NCBI RefSeq assembly: GCF_902825325.1
Contig: NZ_CADEAR010000002.1
Location: 62,001 to 126,000 of the forward strand
Direction of reading: 5' to 3'
Length of the DNA: 64,000 nucleotides
Source of the DNA: Brucella tritici
GTDB taxonomy: Bacteria; Pseudomonadota; Alphaproteobacteria; Rhizobiales; Rhizobiaceae
Numbering within the stretch: position 1 is the stretch's first letter; every line of letters begins with the position of its first letter. Shown here in pieces: positions 25,179-33,962 of the stretch. The notes beneath the pieces are model-generated. The model saw nothing but the letters and a program-made list of their open reading frames with translations, searched no databases and was not told the DNA's origin. The position numbers and the translations under genes were made by a program.

Positions 25179-25583
25179 TTGGAATTGAAGGCTGGCGCAA
25201 CACAATTGCGGGGAATGTTGATCGTGCGTCTACTCAGCGTATTCGCCCTGATGTTCGTCGCCTTTGCGCACAAGCCCGTCGATCTCAATGCGCCCGACAG
25301 CTATCTGCTTGCCCAATATCAATTGCCGGACGGCACCTATCCGGTACTCTGCATCGGCGATCACGGCTCTGATCCGAACCAGAAAGATCACAACAAGCAC
25401 CTGAGCAACACCAGTTGCGAAGCCTGTCGGATTTCATCAGCCTTCCTGTGCCCGGCCCCTGCCGGTTCCACTGGCGCCGCCCCGCATATCGCCATGGCCG
25501 ACGGCATCGTGCCGCCGCAACCGATCCTGCGCCACAGCACCTATCCGCCATCGGCACCGCCGCAAGCGCCGCCTCTCGCCTGA
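25179..25583 (+). CDS. Small exported Cys-containing protein (DUF2946-like), probably copper-related
   Basis: 134 residues. AAAAGGAG ends 5 nt before the TTG at 25179, so this start is well supported; ATG 25215 would keep only the hydrophobic segment MLIVRLLSVFALMFVAFA. Downstream come VLCIGDHGSD, TSCEACRIS and FLCPAP, four cysteines and a histidine in the layout of small DUF2946-type metal-associated proteins, then a Pro-rich tail. The next gene encodes a copper-binding fusion protein, which supports a role in periplasmic copper handling. Function is inferred from context. Confidence 0.65.
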   Translation: MELKAGATQLRGMLIVRLLSVFALMFVAFAHKPVDLNAPDSYLLAQYQLPDGTYPVLCIGDHGSDPNQKDHNKHLSNTSCEACRISSAFLCPAPAGSTGAAPHIAMADGIVPPQPILRHSTYPPSAPPQAPPLA

Positions 25584-25701
25584 ATAATATTGTTTGAGCG
25601 AATGCGTTTTTCGGATCGCATTCAGGAATGAAACGCGCCCGAACCCTGTTCCCTCGAACTTTGTACCGGTGTGCCTTCCAATGATATTCAGGTTTGAAAC
25701 A

Positions 25702-26727
25702 ATGAAGAACTATCGTCTTTTCGCCTCCGCCATCTCGATTGCCGCACTGTGCGCCTCTGCCGGCATGGCCAATGCCCATTCTTCCCTCGACCAGAGCGAA
25801 GCCAAGGCAGGCAGCTTCTACAAGGCAACCTTCCGTGTACCGCATGGTTGCGATGGAAAAGCCACGACCGAAGTAAAGGTCGAGCTTCCCGAAGGCTTTA
25901 TCTCGGCTCAGCCGCAGGTCAAGGCGGGCTGGAAGATCGAGACCGTCAAGGGCGACTATGCCCAGAGCTACAAGGTGCACGGCAAGGATGTGACCTCCGG
26001 CGTCCGCGAAGTCCGCTTCACCGATGGCAACCTGCCCGGTGATTTCTATGACGAGTTCACCGTCGTCGGCCAGCTCGCCAAGTTCGACAAGGATACGACT
26101 CTCTCCTTCCCCGTGACGCAGGTCTGCGGAAGCGACGCTTCGGTTGCCTGGACGGAAGTGCCCAAGGATGGCCAGAACTCGCACGATCTTGCACATCCTG
26201 CGCCGCAACTGCTGGTGAAGGCTGCTGGTGCCGACGATGATCACGGCGGGCACGGTGGACATGACAAGATGGGCCAGATGGACAAGATGGACCATGCCTC
26301 CATGCAGGCAGCAATGCCGACGAAGCTTGGTGACCTCGAAATCACAGGCCCATCGGTGCGTGCCATGGTTCCCGGCGCCAAGGTTGCAGGCGGCTTTCTG
26401 ACCATCGCCAACGGCGGCAAGGACGCCGACAAGCTGGTTTCCGTCACCACCGGTGGCGTCAAGCGCGTCGAAATCCACGAAATGTCGATGCAGAACGACG
26501 TGATGAAGATGCGCCAGCTTGAGGGCGGTCTGGATATTCCGGCAGGCGAGAAGGTCGAGCTGAAATCCGGCGGGTATCACCTCATGTTCATCCAGCCGGA
26601 AAAGCCATACAAGGAAGGCGAGACCGTTCCTGTCACGCTGGAATTCGAAAAGGCTGGCAAGGTCACCATCGATTTCCCCGTCACTGCGCAAAGCGGTCAA
26701 AAGGGCGGAGACCATTCGGGTCACTAA
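25702..26727 (+). CDS. Periplasmic copper protein: DUF1775 (YcnI) fused to PCuAC (DUF461)
   Basis: 341 residues. The signal peptide MKNYRLFASAISIAALCASAGMANA is followed by AHSSLDQSEA, exposing the N-terminal His that binds copper in YcnI domains; the partner Trp is in KAGWKIET. A His/Met/Asp-rich linker at about 185-205 (D-D-H-G-G-H-G-G-H-D-K-M...) could also bind metal. The C-terminal PCuAC domain holds EIHEMSMQNDVMKMR and GGYHLMF, the H-M...M...H-x-M ligand set. Such proteins deliver copper to cytochrome oxidase CuA or handle copper stress. The frame is open from 25594, but the signal peptide fixes ATG 25702. Confidence 0.92.
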   Translation: MKNYRLFASAISIAALCASAGMANAHSSLDQSEAKAGSFYKATFRVPHGCDGKATTEVKVELPEGFISAQPQVKAGWKIETVKGDYAQSYKVHGKDVTSGVREVRFTDGNLPGDFYDEFTVVGQLAKFDKDTTLSFPVTQVCGSDASVAWTEVPKDGQNSHDLAHPAPQLLVKAAGADDDHGGHGGHDKMGQMDKMDHASMQAAMPTKLGDLEITGPSVRAMVPGAKVAGGFLTIANGGKDADKLVSVTTGGVKRVEIHEMSMQNDVMKMRQLEGGLDIPAGEKVELKSGGYHLMFIQPEKPYKEGETVPVTLEFEKAGKVTIDFPVTAQSGQKGGDHSGH

Positions 26728-27078
26728 GCGAACCAGCCGTTTCCGGTAAACCGCGCGCTATCTGTGCGGTTTCGGGAAATGCCTGAAAGTTCAATCGCGA
26801 AGACCGATCCCTTAGCAAAGGGGCGAATGATCCGCGTCCTCTCTCCTTCGCGCATTATGCGCCCGTTTGCCGCAACCGCTGCTCCCCCACAGCGGTTGCG
26901 TTCTTCATCATATGCTGTAAACATGAGTATCAAAGTCTAGAATAATTCCAAACAGTTGAAATCCAATAAGATTTTAAACTTGAGTAATTGACTCCAGATG
27001 TATTTTCGGGCTTTTATGCATGGTGCAACTGACAACCTTTGATGTCTGGGCCTTGAACCCTTTCGATTGGAGGACCCT
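26728..27078. other. Intergenic region, no gene seen
   Basis: 351 bp after the copper gene. Open frames on both strands (for example 26724-26933 minus) lack ribosome sites and family features. The part 26940-26990 is AT-rich and could hold the promoter of the following two-gene unit; no clear -35/-10 pair is evident. Confidence 0.4.
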
Positions 27079-27258
27079 ATGATTGGTCTCGGCGAATGCC
27101 GGTCCGCAAATGTCGACGGCCTGCCCTGGCAGCTTAGTCTCTTGCCGACCGGATATTGCAATGTGCGGGGGGAAACCGAACGTCCCTCGGCAAGAATGCA
27201 GGGTTCACACCCCGCATGCATGTCTTCACTCCGCAGCTTCTTCGGGAGGCGGACATGA
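27079..27258 (+). CDS. 59-codon ORF coupled to the next gene
   Basis: GGAGG lies 6 nt before ATG 27079, an excellent ribosome site. The product MIGLGECRSANVDGLPWQLS... ending SSLRSFFGRRT has three cysteines and no signal peptide. Its TGA overlaps the ATG of the 169-codon gene (ATGA at 27255-27258). It could be a small protein or a leader ORF that sets translation of the next gene. No family recognised. Confidence 0.5.
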   Translation: MIGLGECRSANVDGLPWQLSLLPTGYCNVRGETERPSARMQGSHPACMSSLRSFFGRRT

Positions 27259-27764
27259 ATATGCGCATATCCCAACTGAACGGCGCCAACACTGCGGGCT
27301 ATTTCGATCGCCTGCCGGAAAAACTGGTGCTGGAAGGTTATCGCCGCTGGACCGCGGGCTTCGAGACGGGCTCGATCATCCCGTGGGAAATGACCTGGGG
27401 CCTCTATTCGGAAGTGCTTGGGCCTTCGGAAGCAAAACGCGCGGTGGGCGAGCTGTCGCATTTCATTCGCGTGCTGCGCCATTGTGCCAGTTGCCAGTTG
27501 CGCGCTTTCCCTTTCGACTCGCACCATGTCTGCCGCGAGGAATGCCTGACGCTGGGGCTGATTTCCGGCATCCAGAATCAGGACGCACTGCTGCTCGATA
27601 CCTGCCTTGAAGCGATTGCCTGTCATCGCCGCTGCGACGATGTGGTAGGGGCTGCACGCAATTTTGCCGACACGCTGGCTGATTTCGGCCAGACTTTGTT
27701 GCCAATACCGATCCATGCCATCGACAGCGCCTTGAATTTTACGCCGCGCGCGACTTTTCACTGA
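27255..27764 (+). CDS. Hypothetical Cys-rich cytoplasmic protein
   Basis: 169 residues from ATG 27255, preceded by GGGAGG; the longer frame from 27156 overlaps the upstream ORF too far. Two CxxC-like clusters are seen in the middle: LRHCASCQLRAF, HHVCREECLTLG and, further on, AIACHRRCDD. Six cysteines and several histidines suggest a metal or redox site. The rest is helical (RAVGELSHFIRVL, AARNFADTLADF). No signal peptide. Translationally coupled to the 59-codon ORF. Function unknown. Confidence 0.7.
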   Translation: MNMRISQLNGANTAGYFDRLPEKLVLEGYRRWTAGFETGSIIPWEMTWGLYSEVLGPSEAKRAVGELSHFIRVLRHCASCQLRAFPFDSHHVCREECLTLGLISGIQNQDALLLDTCLEAIACHRRCDDVVGAARNFADTLADFGQTLLPIPIHAIDSALNFTPRATFH

Positions 27765-27876
27765 TTGGTCCAAGATCGGGCCCAGATCGATCCTTGATCG
27801 GAAAAAGTCCCAGCGTTTTGCGAATGAACGTGGTTCCAGATTTTAAGTCGCCGGTACCCGGCGCAAGGAGATAGAA

Positions 27877-28092
27877 ATGCAGGCCAGAACCGAACGACGC
27901 CTCGGCATTGCCGCCGCCCTCGTCCTGACCGCAGGAGCGTTTGTCATGCCGGGCGTATCCACCCAGATCGTGCAGAACGATGTTGCGCCGCAGAGCCAGA
28001 TCCATATGGCTTCGGCAGAAAATCTGCGCGCCGAGCTCCGCCATTTCATCAATCTCGGCGAAGCCATGCCGAAATCGGTGCGCTACGAATAA
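27877..28092 (+). CDS. Small exported hypothetical protein
   Basis: 71 residues. AAGGAG lies 7 nt before the ATG. A basic N-terminus (MQARTERRLG) and hydrophobic stretch IAAALVLTAGAFVMPGVS form a signal peptide or anchor; the remaining 45 residues are polar (SAENLRAELRHFINLGEAMP). A strong terminator follows 21 nt after the stop. No family recognised. Confidence 0.65.
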   Translation: MQARTERRLGIAAALVLTAGAFVMPGVSTQIVQNDVAPQSQIHMASAENLRAELRHFINLGEAMPKSVRYE

Positions 28093-28112
28093 TCGTGCTG
28101 AGACTGAAATAG

Positions 28113-28147
28113 AAAAGGCCGCGCCAGATCTGGCGCGGCCTTTTTTT
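28113..28147 (+). terminator. Rho-independent terminator (bidirectional)
   Basis: AAAAGGCCGCGCCAG and CTGGCGCGGCCTTTTTTT around an AGATCT-containing centre. A-run and T-run make it work for both the small exported gene and the convergent L,D-transpeptidase gene. Confidence 0.92.
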
Positions 28148-28163
28148 GCGAGAAATCAATTGC

Positions 28164-28889
28164 TTATCCGACGATGATCGGGGCCTTCCCCTGTACGCGG
28201 TTATAGAGATCGATGATGTCCTGGTTCATCAGGCGGATACAGCCGGAGGACATGGACTGGCCGATCGACCACCATTCCGGCGAGCCGTGGATGCGATAGC
28301 CGGTGTCCCGCCCGTTCTGGAAAATGTAGAGCGCACGCGCACCCAGCGGGTTTTGCGGGCCGGGTTCCTGGCCGTTGCGGTATTTCGCCAGTTCCGGCTT
28401 GCGCTGGATCATTTCCGGCGGCGGCGTCCAGACCGGCCATTGCTTCTTGTACTGAACATTGGCCGTGCCCGACCATTCAAAACCCGCCTTGCCGATGCCG
28501 ATACCGTAACGCAGCGCTTCTCCGCCCGGCAGGACGTAGTAGAGAAGATGGTCCTTGAGGCTGACGACAATCGTTCCCGGCGCCTGTCCTGTCGGGTCCG
28601 GCACGATCTGGCGGCGGAATTGCTTTGGCACCTTTTCGTAAGGAATTGCAGGCAGTGAATACGGCCCTTCCTGTACGGCGGCATACATGACATCCGGCGT
28701 GGTGATATCGCGGTCGACGCTGATCTGCGGACGCATCGGCGTAATCCCGCCCGTGGACATCGGATCGACATTCATCTGGAATGCCGACATATCCATCGTT
28801 TGGTTACAACCGGCAGCACCAGTGAGGAGGATGGCTCCGGTGCCGAAAAGGAAGCGGCGGCGGCTCAGATCGTCAATGAACTTGGTCAT
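28164..28889 (-). CDS. L,D-transpeptidase (YkuD) lipoprotein
   Basis: 241 residues. The N-terminus has R-R-R-F-L-F-G (possible Tat signal) and a lipobox GAAGC, so it should be membrane-anchored in the periplasm. The YkuD domain begins near residue 95 (GTIVVSLKDHLLYYVL) and contains the catalytic set YRIHGSPEWWSIGQSMSSGCIRLMNQD (His, Ser/Gly-Cys-Ile-Arg). Such enzymes cross-link peptidoglycan 3-3 or tether outer-membrane proteins to it, the latter being common in Rhizobiales. The convergent neighbour shares its terminator. Confidence 0.92.
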   Translation of the reverse strand: MTKFIDDLSRRRFLFGTGAILLTGAAGCNQTMDMSAFQMNVDPMSTGGITPMRPQISVDRDITTPDVMYAAVQEGPYSLPAIPYEKVPKQFRRQIVPDPTGQAPGTIVVSLKDHLLYYVLPGGEALRYGIGIGKAGFEWSGTANVQYKKQWPVWTPPPEMIQRKPELAKYRNGQEPGPQNPLGARALYIFQNGRDTGYRIHGSPEWWSIGQSMSSGCIRLMNQDIIDLYNRVQGKAPIIVG

Positions 28890-29160
28890 GCAAATTACCC
28901 GGACACAAGGGTTGAAACACAGCCGTCAAGCGACCGCCATACTCAACAGCAATTTGCGTTCTTATGGTTGAAGAACGGTTAAACAACTCGCGCAAACGTG
29001 TCTGAAAATTCTGTTTGAAAGCATAAATTGCAGCAAATGTGAAAATTCAATCGATTTAAGCATCCAGGCAAATACGGCGAACATATGTATCGCGTGACTA
29101 TTTGATGGCTTAAATGCGGCTTTTACGTGAAATCACTATTCTGGATTGCATTCAGATAGC
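28890..29160. other. Intergenic region, no gene seen
   Basis: 271 bp between the L,D-transpeptidase start and the tamB terminator. AT-rich stretches at about 29010-29060 are compatible with the promoter of the minus-strand L,D-transpeptidase gene. Nothing else recognisable. Confidence 0.4.
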
Positions 29161-29188
29161 AAAAGGCCGGGTCATCAAACCCGGCCTG
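29161..29188 (-). terminator. Terminator of the tamA-tamB operon
   Basis: On the minus strand AGGCCGGGT, loop TTGATG, ACCCGGCCTTTT. GC-rich stem plus U-run 26 nt after the tamB stop. Confidence 0.85.
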
Positions 29189-29213
29189 GATTGCCTTCAA
29201 TAATTTGCGGCAA

Positions 29214-32200
29214 TCAATAATCTTTTTCGTAGAAGATACCGCCGCTGGAATCGCCTTCAGCACCGAGCGCCCCCTTGGCTTTCAGATTGCGGGTGATGTC
29301 GAGATTGACGGTGCCCTTGGTCGAACCGCCTGATCCTGCTTCCACGCCCAGATAGATATTGTCGCGGATATAACGGCCGGCACGAACTGCCGTCTGGCCC
29401 TTGTCATCCGTCACGACATCAAGGTCGTCGAGACCTGTCCCGGCGCGCAGCTTGTTCATGAGCGAGTTGTTGGAACCGCCCGCCAGTTCTGCCGCCGCAG
29501 CAGCAAGCTGCGCGATCTGGAACGCCGACAATTCGCCGATGGAGCGCTTGAAGATCAACTGCGCCAGCACTTCATCCTGCGGCAATTCCGGTGTCGACGA
29601 GAACTTGATATCGAGATTATCGACCGTACCCGTCACCGTCACAATTGCGGTGATTTCATTGCCTTCCGAACGCGCAACGAAGTTGAGCTGCGGATTGAGA
29701 TCACCCACCAGCGTGACATGACCTTCATCGAAGGTAATGCGCTGGCCGAGGATACCGATGCGACCGCGGATCATGTCGAAGGAGCCGACCGGCTTGATGT
29801 CGGTCACAGGTCCGGTGAGGCGAAGACGTCCGCCCAGTTCCGTATCGAGGCCGCGACCGCGCACGAAAATCTGGTTGGGTGCGTTGATGAGAACGTCGAG
29901 GCGCGGCACAGTCGGGCGCGCTGTTGGGGTCGGCACCCGGCTGCGGCGCGTTTCTACCTTGGCGCGATCAAGCGTCACCTGAACATTCTTCGGCGTGTTC
30001 TTGTGGCGAACCGGGACATAGGCTGCGCCGCCGCCGAGATTTTCAGGCACCGAGATTTCTGCCCTGTCGACATCGATGCGGCCTGAAATCAGCGGATCGC
30101 GCATCAGCGGTCCATTGATCGTGATCCCGCCGTCGACGGTCGCCACGACCAGCTTGCCATCGGCATAGCGGGCGCGATTGAGCTTGATCTCTATATTGGC
30201 CGGAAAGTTCGCTTCGGCATTGGTCGAAATCGTACCGCTGGCGGAAACCGATCCGCCACTGCCAAGCGCCGCATTGACCTGGCGCAGCGTGACGGTTTCG
30301 CCATCCAAACTGCCCATGACATTGATATTGTTGAGGCGGACATTGGTGTCCGGATCGACAAAGGTTGCGCCATTGGTGGAGAACATGCCGCGCAATTGCG
30401 GACGGTTGAAGCCGCCCGAAACGCTGGCCGTCAGCGTCAGCGTACCGTTTGCCTGCGCACCGCGATCCGCCAGGAAGCGGTTGGCAAGCGCCAGCGGAAT
30501 GCTGCCATTGACATTGACGCCAAGCCCCTGCCCCGAGAAAGGCACCTTGCCATTGGCAGTGACATTGAGGCCGCGTGGACCATCGACGGTCAGCGACGAG
30601 AAGTCGATGGCCATGGCGGCGTAGCTGCCTGCTGCCTGCAGGGTCAGAGGCGCAAGCCCGTTATCGCGCAGCGGTTTGGCCGCAAGACCGGTGCCGCGCA
30701 GATTGAACGTCGCCGCAGGATTGGTGAGCGGTCCGGTAACACGTGCCGTTCCTGTCACATTGCCAGCCAGATCCTGTCCCTTGACCGCACCGTTCAGCGC
30801 CGTCAGCGGAAGATTGGCGAGATTGACGTCGATGGCAAGATCACCTTTGCCAAGCGGCACGCCACCATTGGCGCGCACATCGATGCCATTGCCATTTTGG
30901 GCGCCTCCGGTTACATGCGCATCGACATTGAGCCGATTATTGGCAGAGGTGCCCTTGGCATCTGCATTGAGAGCTGCAATGCCCTGCTTCTTCAGTTCGG
31001 CCGCCGTAACACCACGCGCCGCCATGTCGAAGGCGACATCGGGCGCTTCTCTCGTGCCGGTGATGCGGGCCGTGCCGTTGATCGTGCCGCCCAGCCCCAG
31101 TTCCGGCTTGAACGTATTGGCGAGAGCCAGCGGCAGGTTGGAAAGGGCAACCGACAGATCGAGACGACCATCCACGACGCCATTGACCTTGACCTGACCG
31201 GCACTGGCATCCGCGCCTGTATTGATAATGATATCCCCGAAGGATATTTCCTCGCCCTTCATGGAAATGGTGGCGGGTGCGGCCAGATTGGCGCTGAGCG
31301 TGCCCTGTTTCACATGGGCCGAAGCGAGCCCCAGTTCGAAACCGCCATCCTTCGGCTCGAGCGACCCGGCAGCACTGGCGACCGTGCCGATCTTCAGCTG
31401 GGTGTTGGCAGTAAAATCGGTCTTCGACCCGGTTGCGTTGGCCTTGGCATCGAAGCTGTCGATGCCGAATGTGCCGACCATGATGTCGCGCGTCGCAGCA
31501 TTGCCATCGACCACCGGCACCCCGAACAGGTCCTTTGCCGTCAGGGCAATATCAGCCGAGGTGATACGATTGCCATTGACCTTGATGTCCTTGGCATTGG
31601 CTGTGATCGATGCATTCTGGCGGCCGTCATTGGCGTCAAGCGTGATGTCCGCATTGGCCGCGCCGGTTGCCTCTGCCAGCGCCAGGGCTGCAGCCGTGGA
31701 AATATCCGGCGCATCAAGCTTCAGCGCGCCCGTCAAGAGACCTTTCGCAGTCTGGGTGACATTGCCCGAAAGATGCGCGCCGCCTGCATTGAAGACGAGG
31801 TCGGTCAGGCGCTTTTCGTCATTAACGATGTCGATCAGCGTTCCAAGATCGACACGCTGGCCATTGAGGAATGCACTGCCAGCAAGCTTGCCGGAAAGGG
31901 CAGCGCCGGTTTTTGCATTGCCATCGAGCATGGCATTGAAATCAAGGCCACCTTCGGAAAGCTTGCGTCCGGCCAGCGTGCCTTCCGGCGCATCGGCGCG
32001 CAATGCGAGTGCGATCAGCTTGTCGTCGCCGCGCGCGCTGCCCTTGACGGTCATCCGGCCCGATGCCTGATCCGAAAGAAGCTTGAGATCGGACAGCATG
32101 ACGCCAAAATCGAAACTTGCCTTGTCGGATGCAAAGGAACCATTGGCGGTGATCTCGCTCAACTCATTGCCGATGCGGAAATCACGCGCCGAAAATCCTT

Positions 32201-33962
32201 CCGCGCTGCGGCCAAGCGCACCGCTCAAGTTGACAGCGCCATCGAGAATGCGGTCAACCGCTTCCGTGCCGGTGCGCATGTTCTGCGCCGTACCGTTGAG
32301 GTCGAGCTGGAATGCACCGCTGACCGGGCGAACAATGCCCTTGGCATTGACATCGATACTGCCAGCAAGGTCCCGTTCTGCCAGAGCGCCGAAAGGCGCA
32401 AGGCTTGCAATCTTGGCAGCGATATCGCCATTGAAGGCAAAATCGTCAATATTGCCCTTGAGGTCGAGGCTTAAACCGTTGCCGGCAATATTGGCTTGCG
32501 CCAGTTCAACCGGCGAACCGGCGCGCCACGCGCCATCAATGGCAAGCGCAATCTTGCTTCCAAGCGCTTCGGCGATTTCCGCACGTTCTGCCGAAATGCC
32601 ATCCATCCCGCCATTGACCTTGAAGGTGATATGGCGATTGGCGGCATCTTCCAGGTTTTCAGCAACGCCGCCCATATCGAGTGCGATGCTCTGGGCAGAA
32701 ATCGTTGCGTTCTTGAGACCGGCGATGGCAAGCGTTCCCGTCCAGTCATTGGTCGGGCGATCACCATAAGCGACCTGGAATTTTGCATTGTCGATATAGG
32801 TTTCAGCACCCTTGACCGGCAGGAGCACGCGCCCCTTGCTTTCATCGGCAATGGAAGCATCGATACGCAGCTTGTTCAGGAAGCGGTCATTGCCAGTTTC
32901 GGCAGAAGCTTTCAGCTTCAAGGCAGCGCTGTTCAGCGCCAGATCGTCAAGTCGGAAACCGCCTGCATCCTTGAGGAAGCCGTCGGCGGACAGTACGGTT
33001 TCGGCACCGAAGAAATCGCGGAACGCTGCCGGCACCAGAACCGCAATCGGACCATTGAAACGGGCAGAGAAAACACGCCCGCCATCGGGTGCCTGACCTT
33101 GCCGGTTGAGTGCGAATTCGCCTGTCAGCGTGCGGCTGCCATTGGTGTCGAGTGCAAGATCAACCTTCAACTCGTCAAGCGGACCGGCGCCTTTCAAGGT
33201 GAGATCGACCGGCGGACGGCCATCGATGTTCAACAGGTTGGCGACGATGCCGTTGGCCGGTTCCGAGACTTTCAGGTCGAGATCGACCTTCTGGTCGGCA
33301 TTGGCATAGGCCGCACGAAGAGCAAAATTTCCGCCCGGACCGTCGAGACGCTTGATGTCGAAGTTCGAATCCAGCGAACCATCGGCAAGCGACAGGCTGC
33401 CATTGGCCGACACTTCCGATTCAAGGCCGAAAATGTCCGGCCCGAAATGCAGGCGCGCAATGGCAAGCTGGTCGAGATTGATCGAAATCGGCAGGTCCGG
33501 CAGGCTGAACGTCGACGATTCCGGCGACGGCAGGCTATTGTCAGGCAACGGCTTGCGGATGATGTCGATGCGCTCGGCGGCCAGCGACTGGATGCTGAGG
33601 CGACCGACGAGAAGCGCGGTGCGGCTCCAGTTCAGCTTGGCATTCTCGATGCGCAGCCAGACGCCTTCGCGGTCGGCAATGGTGATCGAGCCGACTGTTG
33701 CTTCTGAAGACAGAACCCCGCTGATGCCGGAAATCGAAATACGGCGGTTCGGCGCGGAAAGCTGGCTTTCCACGAAGGACAGGAAATAGGATTTCTCTTC
33801 TTCGGGCTGGGCTTCCGAACTGCCCGGCTCTTGTGTCCCAGTATTTACCTGAGCATTCTCCTGAGCGTGGGCCGTGACCGGAGCTTCCCGCTCCGGCCAG
33901 CCGAAGATGATTGCCGTGACGGCGAAAGCGACGAAGGCGATGATTGCGAGAAATCTGGTCAA
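29214..33962 (-). CDS. tamB: TamB, inner-membrane-anchored translocation/assembly module protein (MapB in Brucella)
   Basis: 1582 residues. A single N-terminal membrane segment (FLAIIAFVAFAVTAIIFGW) anchors a long periplasmic beta-rich body, and the C-terminal DUF490 domain contains DVLINAPNQIFVRGRGLDTELGGRLRLTGP and the ending LGAEGDSSGGIFYEKDY. TamB proteins work with TamA in outer-membrane protein insertion and in phospholipid transport across the periplasm. A TamB homologue called MapB is reported in Brucella suis with roles in envelope integrity and virulence. The ATG overlaps the tamA stop by 4 nt. Confidence 0.94.
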   Translation of the reverse strand: MTRFLAIIAFVAFAVTAIIFGWPEREAPVTAHAQENAQVNTGTQEPGSSEAQPEEEKSYFLSFVESQLSAPNRRISISGISGVLSSEATVGSITIADREGVWLRIENAKLNWSRTALLVGRLSIQSLAAERIDIIRKPLPDNSLPSPESSTFSLPDLPISINLDQLAIARLHFGPDIFGLESEVSANGSLSLADGSLDSNFDIKRLDGPGGNFALRAAYANADQKVDLDLKVSEPANGIVANLLNIDGRPPVDLTLKGAGPLDELKVDLALDTNGSRTLTGEFALNRQGQAPDGGRVFSARFNGPIAVLVPAAFRDFFGAETVLSADGFLKDAGGFRLDDLALNSAALKLKASAETGNDRFLNKLRIDASIADESKGRVLLPVKGAETYIDNAKFQVAYGDRPTNDWTGTLAIAGLKNATISAQSIALDMGGVAENLEDAANRHITFKVNGGMDGISAERAEIAEALGSKIALAIDGAWRAGSPVELAQANIAGNGLSLDLKGNIDDFAFNGDIAAKIASLAPFGALAERDLAGSIDVNAKGIVRPVSGAFQLDLNGTAQNMRTGTEAVDRILDGAVNLSGALGRSAEGFSARDFRIGNELSEITANGSFASDKASFDFGVMLSDLKLLSDQASGRMTVKGSARGDDKLIALALRADAPEGTLAGRKLSEGGLDFNAMLDGNAKTGAALSGKLAGSAFLNGQRVDLGTLIDIVNDEKRLTDLVFNAGGAHLSGNVTQTAKGLLTGALKLDAPDISTAAALALAEATGAANADITLDANDGRQNASITANAKDIKVNGNRITSADIALTAKDLFGVPVVDGNAATRDIMVGTFGIDSFDAKANATGSKTDFTANTQLKIGTVASAAGSLEPKDGGFELGLASAHVKQGTLSANLAAPATISMKGEEISFGDIIINTGADASAGQVKVNGVVDGRLDLSVALSNLPLALANTFKPELGLGGTINGTARITGTREAPDVAFDMAARGVTAAELKKQGIAALNADAKGTSANNRLNVDAHVTGGAQNGNGIDVRANGGVPLGKGDLAIDVNLANLPLTALNGAVKGQDLAGNVTGTARVTGPLTNPAATFNLRGTGLAAKPLRDNGLAPLTLQAAGSYAAMAIDFSSLTVDGPRGLNVTANGKVPFSGQGLGVNVNGSIPLALANRFLADRGAQANGTLTLTASVSGGFNRPQLRGMFSTNGATFVDPDTNVRLNNINVMGSLDGETVTLRQVNAALGSGGSVSASGTISTNAEANFPANIEIKLNRARYADGKLVVATVDGGITINGPLMRDPLISGRIDVDRAEISVPENLGGGAAYVPVRHKNTPKNVQVTLDRAKVETRRSRVPTPTARPTVPRLDVLINAPNQIFVRGRGLDTELGGRLRLTGPVTDIKPVGSFDMIRGRIGILGQRITFDEGHVTLVGDLNPQLNFVARSEGNEITAIVTVTGTVDNLDIKFSSTPELPQDEVLAQLIFKRSIGELSAFQIAQLAAAAAELAGGSNNSLMNKLRAGTGLDDLDVVTDDKGQTAVRAGRYIRDNIYLGVEAGSGGSTKGTVNLDITRNLKAKGALGAEGDSSGGIFYEKDY

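Noticed and set aside
26724-26933. 69-codon minus-strand frame after the copper gene
   Set aside because: No ribosome site, no homology pattern, and it overlaps the end of a well-supported gene.
27040-27255. Possible cobalamin or other riboswitch upstream of the Cys-rich gene
   Set aside because: No B12 box or other known aptamer consensus; a 59-codon ORF with a strong ribosome site explains the stretch better.
30396-32474. 692-codon plus-strand frame opposite tamB
   Set aside because: Antisense shadow of the repetitive tamB sequence; no start signal or conserved domain.
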